A stretch of 48,663 nucleotides of DNA from contig NZ_AOPZ01000159.1 of NCBI RefSeq assembly GCF_000414115.1, forward strand, positions 1 through 48,663, written 5' to 3'. The notes below the pieces were generated by a model, which saw only the letters and a program-made list of their open reading frames with translations, was not told the origin of the DNA and ran no database searches. The stretch is from Streptomyces aurantiacus JA 4570 (GTDB lineage: Bacteria; Actinomycetota; Actinomycetes; Streptomycetales; Streptomycetaceae). This document shows positions 44,701 to 48,663 of this stretch, one piece after another (the first letter of the stretch is position 1; every line of letters starts with the position of its first letter). Position numbers and translations under genes: made by a program.

Positions 44701-47700
44701 GTGCCGGGTGGAAGAGGTGCTCCGCCGTCCCGGCCTCCGCCGAGGACTCGTCGACCGCCACCCGCACCCAGATCGCGTCGAACGTGGTGTGCACCGCGCC
44801 GAGGGCCTTCATCGTGCCGGTGTGGACGAGTTCCTGGGAACGGAAGCTCCGGTAGACCTCCTTGAGGTCACGCGTGTCCGCCCCGGTACCGCGGAGTGCG
44901 TCCAGGACGTCGGCGGGAACAGTCTCCTCGAAGCCCGCGGCGGCGTCCGTCCGGAACACTTCGGCCGTCACATACGGCTCGGCGCCCGCGCCGTCGCCGC
45001 GCTCCGCGTCCGTGACCGTGATCCGCCACTCCCCCGCAGCCGTGGGGGCGGCCTCGACACGGAGCCGCACCGCGCTGTCGGCGTCCACGGCCAGCGGCCG
45101 GTAGATGGACAGGTCGCGCAGCCCGAGTCCGGTGACGGGCTCGTCCGGCGTCAGGTCGGCGCAGCAGCCGTAGAGGAGGTCGATCCAGGCGAGTCCGGGC
45201 AGCAGCCGCCTCCCGTAGACGCGGTGCCCGTCCACGACGGCGTCGCGGGCGTCCAGGGTCCGCGTCCACACCCGTGGTTCCGTGGCGCCGACGGGTGCGC
45301 CGGTGCGTACGTCACGGCGGTCCAGCGGCGGCAGCGGCACCGGGCCACGGCGCTCCCGGCCCGCCTCGGGCGTCGCGGGCCGGCGCAGGACGACGTGTCC
45401 GTTGGTGCCGCCGTCGGCGAAGCTGCTCACCGCCGCGTACTCCAGGTCCACCGGTTCCGCCCGCCGGGGCAGGGACAGCACGGCGGGGTCGATGGTGAAG
45501 TGCTCCATGGGCCGCTCGCCCGAGAGGAACGGCACGGTCCGCTGGTGGTGCACCATGAGCGCCACCTTGAGGAAGGCGGCGATGCCCTCGGCGCACAGCG
45601 GGTGGCCGATGTTGGGCTTCATCGAGCCGAGGCCGAGCGGCGCGGCCCGGTCCGCCCCGTACACCGCGTCGACCGCCTTGAGCTCAAGGAGGTCCGTCAG
45701 TTCCGATCCGGAGCCGTTGACGTCCAGGTGGCCCACCTTGTGCGGCGGGCATCCGGCCTGTCGGAGCGCCTCGCGCATGACCCGCTTCTGGGCGGCGAGG
45801 TTGGGCGTCGCGGGTCCGGCCGTGCGCCCGTCGTTGTTGAGGGCGACGCCCTCGATGACCGCGTAGACCGTGTCGCCGTCGCGTTCGGCGTCGGCCAGCG
45901 GCTTGAGCAGGGCCACGCCCGCGCCCTCGCCGAGGACGACGCCGCCCGCGCGCCGGTCGAAGATGTGGAACTCGCCGTCCTCGCGCAGCAGTCCACGGCT
46001 TCGGAACAGCTCGTGCGCCTCCGGGTCGGCGAGCAGGCTGACGCCGGCGACCAGCGCCAGGTCGACCGTGCCGGCGGCGAGCGCGTCGGTGGCGACCTTC
46101 ATCGCGGTGAGCGCGGACGAGCAGGCGGTGTCCATGACCATGGCGGGGCCGTGCCAGTTGAAGAACTGGGAGACGTTGGCCGCCAGGTAGTTCTGACCCA
46201 CCGTCATGATCGGGTTGCGGGCCGCGCCCACCAGCGCCTCGTCGGCCCCCGGGCGGCTGCGGGCACCCACGTACACGCCCGTGCGGGTGCCGTCGAGGTC
46301 GGCCGTCCGGTAGCCCGCGTGGTGCACGGCCTTCAGGCTCTCCTCCAGGAGGACCAGCGCCTGCGGGTCCATGGCCCGGACGTCCTCGGCGTGCAGCAGG
46401 AAGTGTCCGGCGTCGAATCCGTGCACGTCGTCGACGAGGCCGGCGCGGAAGCCCGTGGCCCTGCCCCAGCGTTCGGCGGGCACCTCGCGCACGGCGCGGC
46501 ACCCCTCGGACAGCAGCTGCCAGTAGGCGTCCAGGTCGGGAGCGCCGGGGAGGCGGCAGGCCATGCCGATCACCGCGACGGACGCGGTGTCACGGCTGTC
46601 TCCGGCGCGGTCCGTGTCGTCGTCCTGTGCCTGGCTCTGCCTCGCCTCCGGTACGGGCCCCGGCCCTGGCGCCGGCTCCGGCTCCGGCTCCGGCTGTGCG
46701 CCGAATCGCGCGGCGACCGCGTCCGGGTGGGCGGCGATCAGCCACTCGACGAGTTCGCTCAGCGTCGGGTACTCCAGGAGCACCGAGGGGTCGAGGGGTA
46801 CGTCGAGATGCTGCCGGACGCGCTGGAGGATCTGCGCGAGCAGGATGGAGTCGGCGCCGTAGTCGGCGTACGAGGTCTCGTCGTCCAACTGCCCCGGCTT
46901 GAGGCCGAGTTCACTGCTGAAGGTGGCGCTGAGGAACGCGGCGAGCCGTGCCGCGAGGGAGTCGGACGCGGACTCGGCATCCTGCGGAGCCGGAGCCGGT
47001 GTCGATACCGGAGCCGGAGCCGATGCCGAAGCCGATGCGTCGGCAGTGGCGGTGGCGATGGCGATGGCGATGGCGCGCGCCTGCGGCGCGGCGGCCGCGG
47101 GACGGGCGTCCAGGAGAGCGGCCGCGTCGAAGCGGTCCGGGTCGACGCGGACCGGCATGACCACGGGGCCATGGGCGGCGGCCAGGATCTCGTCGAGCAG
47201 AGTCAGTCCCTCGCTGTCCGTGATGGTGAGCAGACCGGTGTCGGTGTACGCCTTGTTCGTCACCTCGCCGAAGCCGGTCTCCCGCCAGCTCGGCCACTGG
47301 ACGCTGGTGACGGGCAGTTCGTGGGCGTACGCCTGGGCGAAGTAGTCCATGAAGGCGTTGCCCATGGCGTAGTCGCTCTGTCCGGCGCCGAGCGTGGGTA
47401 CGGCGGCGGAGACCGAGGAGAACAGGACGGCGAAGCGCAGGGCCCGGGCGTCCAGCGCCGTGAGCAGGTTCACGGTGCCGTCGATCTTGGGTGAGACGAC
47501 ACGGGCGACATCCGGCAGCGGCTTGCGGACGAACGCGGGGTTCTGCGTGTCGACGAGCCCGGCCGCGTGCAGCACCCCCGCGATCGGCCCGAGCGTCGAC
47601 TCGATCGTCGCGACGGCCGCGGCCACCTCGTCGGCGTCGTCCAGCGGCAGCGCGAGCACCCGCACCTCGACACCCCGCGCCTCCAGCGCGGCGACGGCGT

Positions 47701-48663
47701 CGGTCTTCGCCCGCACGGCGGGCGGGCAGGCGTCCGGGTCCGACCACAGGTGGCGTGGCGGCAGGGCCTCACGGCCCGTCAGGACGAGGCGCCGTACGCC
47801 GTGGTGGGCGACGAGGTGCTGGGCGCAGAGCAGGCCGATGCCACGGGTGCCGCCGGTCACCAGCAGCACCTCGTCGGCGGCGAAGGTGTCCCGGGCGGGC
47901 TCGGCGGGCCGGGTGCGACGGGCGGCCGCTCCGGCCGGGGCCTCGGCGAGCACGGGGGTGAGCCGGGTGCCGCCACGGTGGCAGACCTCCGGCGCGTTCC
48001 CGGCGTCCAGCAGCTCCCGCTCGATGACGGCGGCGAGGTCGGCGGTGTCGCGTACGGCGGGGTCCAGGTCCAGGTGGCACGAGGTGAGGCCCCGGTACTC
48101 GCTCTGGAGCAGCCGGTAGAGCGCGGCGCGCGCGGCCCCGGTCAGGGGGACGCGGCCCGCGAGGCCCGCGCCGGCCCCGGCGCTGTCCGGGCCCTCGGCG
48201 GCTGCCAGGTCCTCGGCGGTTTCCCGGCGTTCGACGGTTTCCAGGCCCCGCGTCACGAACAGCAGCCGGATGTCCCGCGACGCCTTGGCGTCGAGCACCT
48301 GCCGCAGCAGCGTGAGGGCACGACCGGCGGCGCTGTGTTCCGTGATCCGGTCGATTCCCCCCGGCCGAGGCGGCGTCGCCCATGCCGGTGAGGTCGATCA
48401 GGGCCGAGCAGGACGCGGCGCGCCGGGCGAGGAGGGCGTCCGCACCCGGGTCGGTCACCGCCACGAGCACGGCTCCGTCGACGAGTTCGGCGATCTCCGC
48501 CGCGAGCCGGCGAGTGGCGTGGTCGTGCAGGACGAGGGTGTCGGCGGGCCGGGGCCCGTCGGCGACGGGCGGGGCCGGGCGCCACCGCTTGGTCAGGAAG
48601 AGAGTGGTGCGCGGCGCGGCGCCGCCCTCCGTGAGCGGGGCGGGCGCGAGGGGGGCGGGAACC
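41580..48663 (-). CDS. Gene A: trans-AT polyketide synthase, 5' part outside window, two frame lesions
   Basis: Multimodular PKS extending chains on carrier proteins; extender units must come from an external acyltransferase, because no AT domain follows either KS. Visible domains in order: KR (48663 to about 47100; TGGTRGIG cofactor loop, SSVSA and QSDYAMGN active site), ACP (46962-46710, GADS), KS0 (46590-45380, catalytic His replaced), DH (45310-44470), ACP (44345-44140, damaged), active KS (43975-42665; DTVCASSL, EAHGTGT, KSAIGH), ACP (42010-41760, LGLTSLG) and a short helical C-terminal tail likely to dock with gene B. The frame is broken at 48357-48362 and near 44235-44245; the same domain continues across each break, so I treat this as one gene rather than two or three. 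It ends in TGA at 41580-41582, overlapping the GTG of gene B by 4 nt. No start codon is in the window: sequence at the edge already reads as the N-terminal half of a KR. Confidence 0.9.
41581..41583 (-). promoter_or_regulatory. Coupled GTG start of gene B
   Basis: GTG overlaps the TGA stop of gene A as GTGA. GAAGAGAG lies about 9 nt upstream. The overlap, the purine-rich site and the start of C-domain-type sequence soon after decide this start over the much earlier in-frame ATG at 42762. Confidence 0.85.
41760..43975 (-). other. Minimal KS-ACP module before the first NRPS module
   Basis: Elongating KS with DTVCASSL (43421-43450), EAHGTGT (43018-43041) and KSAIGHAEAAAG, then the usual trans-AT post-KS linker ending KRRHW near 42150. 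The ACP has LGLTSLG (41880-41916). There is no KR, DH or MT, so a beta-keto unit is predicted unless a trans enzyme acts. Confidence 0.88.
44140..46590 (-). other. Non-elongating KS0-DH-ACP (second half of a dehydrating bimodule)
   Basis: The KS keeps Cys (DTACSSAL, about 46106-46134) and the second His (KPNIGH), but the first His motif reads DVNGSGSEL at 45692-45725, with Asn in place of the catalytic His. KSs of this type move the chain without extending it. The DH has HRVYGRRLLPG (45193-45226, HxxxGxxxxP intact) and HPALIDGSAV (44681-44710), where the catalytic Asp is present but the usual Gln/His four residues later is Val. The ACP has LGLDS at 44246-44260, followed immediately by the frame lesion. 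Confidence 0.85.
44223..44260 (-). other. Out-of-frame lesion (about 28 nt missing) in an ACP
   Basis: The upstream frame reads YYALGLDSA and then ends out of frame at 44207. The downstream frame resumes as ERLGARLSPTVMFEH. Other ACPs here have 13 residues (39 nt) between the DS and the hydrophobic-Gly pair; only 11 nt (44235-44245) are present. Helix II of the ACP is therefore missing and the frame is shifted. Confidence 0.85.
46664..47076 (-). repeat. Low-complexity linkers either side of an ACP in gene A
   Basis: Hexamer and similar short repeats at 46664-46690 (PEPEPEP) and 46986-47076 (runs such as AIAIAIATATADASASASAP) flank the ACP. Frame is preserved. Confidence 0.75.
46710..48663 (-). 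other. KR-ACP, end of an extension module
   Basis: Ketoreductase with a structural half running off the edge (TLFLTKRWRPAP near 48600), cofactor loop TGGTRGIG at 47831-47858 and active-site Ser/Tyr at 47350-47425 (SSVSA, QSDYAMGN). The residue aligned to D95 of the LDD motif is Asp (HAAGLVD), which suggests a B-type alcohol. The ACP follows with GADSILL at about 46831-46860. Its KS is outside the window. The KR and the following KS0-DH form a dehydrating pair. Confidence 0.85.
48357..48362 (-). other. One-base homopolymer lesion in gene A
   Basis: A run of six C. With six, the KR frame changes from IDLTGMGDAASAGG to unrelated text. With five, it continues directly as IDRITEHSAAGRALTLLRQ and joins the long downstream frame. 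A one-base overcall or insertion is the simplest explanation. Confidence 0.85.

Noticed and set aside
1..48663. Assignment to the oxazolomycin or virginiamycin M family
   Set aside because: Shared amino acid types are not enough. There is no Cy domain, no formyl-Gly starter is visible, and the module order differs as far as I can recall. A database comparison would be needed.

Overview
The window is one continuous, very GC-rich stretch (over 70% G+C by eye) with strong third-position G/C and frequent GTG starts. This points to an actinomycete, most likely a Streptomyces or close relative. Every supportable gene is on the minus strand, so biosynthetic order runs from high to low coordinates. 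No intergenic gap exceeds a few bases: four giant genes overlap by 1 to 4 nt (GTGA, TGATG, GTGA), forming one translationally coupled operon that leaves the window at both ends.

All four genes encode parts of a hybrid trans-acyltransferase polyketide synthase / nonribosomal peptide synthetase (trans-AT PKS/NRPS). There are 11 ketosynthase (KS) domains and no AT domain in cis. Eight KSs precede PKS processing domains and three sit in minimal KS-ACP units just before NRPS modules. The domain order is: (gene A, 48663-41580, 5' end outside) KR-ACP-KS0-DH-ACP(broken)-KS-ACP | (gene B, 41583-19207, 7458 aa) C-A(Gly-like)-PCP-KS-DH-KR-cMT-ACP-ACP-KS-ACP-C-A(Gly)-PCP-KS-KR-ACP-KS-MT-alpha/beta-hydrolase | (gene C, 19207-4938, about 4746 aa if repaired) ACP-ACP-ACP-KS-KR-ACP-ACP-KS-DH-ACP-KS-KR-ACP-KS0-ACP | (gene D, 4941 to beyond 1) C-A(Ser)-PCP-C-A(start only).

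Read together, a reduced polyketide chain receives a glycine-type residue, a dehydrated and C-methylated ketide, a second glycine, a hydroxy ketide, and then a ketide at a split module. That split module consists of KS, an unusual methyltransferase and an alpha/beta-hydrolase at the end of gene B, and three tandem ACPs at the start of gene C. All three ACPs carry the Trp six residues after the phosphopantetheine Ser that marks beta-branching (HMG-CoA-synthase type) ACPs. More ketide steps follow, then serine, then a further amino acid outside the window. The KS/MT/hydrolase + three branching ACPs module is the most promising candidate for undescribed chemistry.

Three reading-frame lesions interrupt otherwise intact domains: a perfect 29-bp tandem duplication in a DH (11620-11677), about 28 missing nt in an ACP (around 44235-44245), and a one-base C-tract change (48357-48362). 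They may be sequencing or assembly errors or real mutations. No RNA gene, mobile element, CRISPR array, promoter or terminator was recognised; the whole window is coding.
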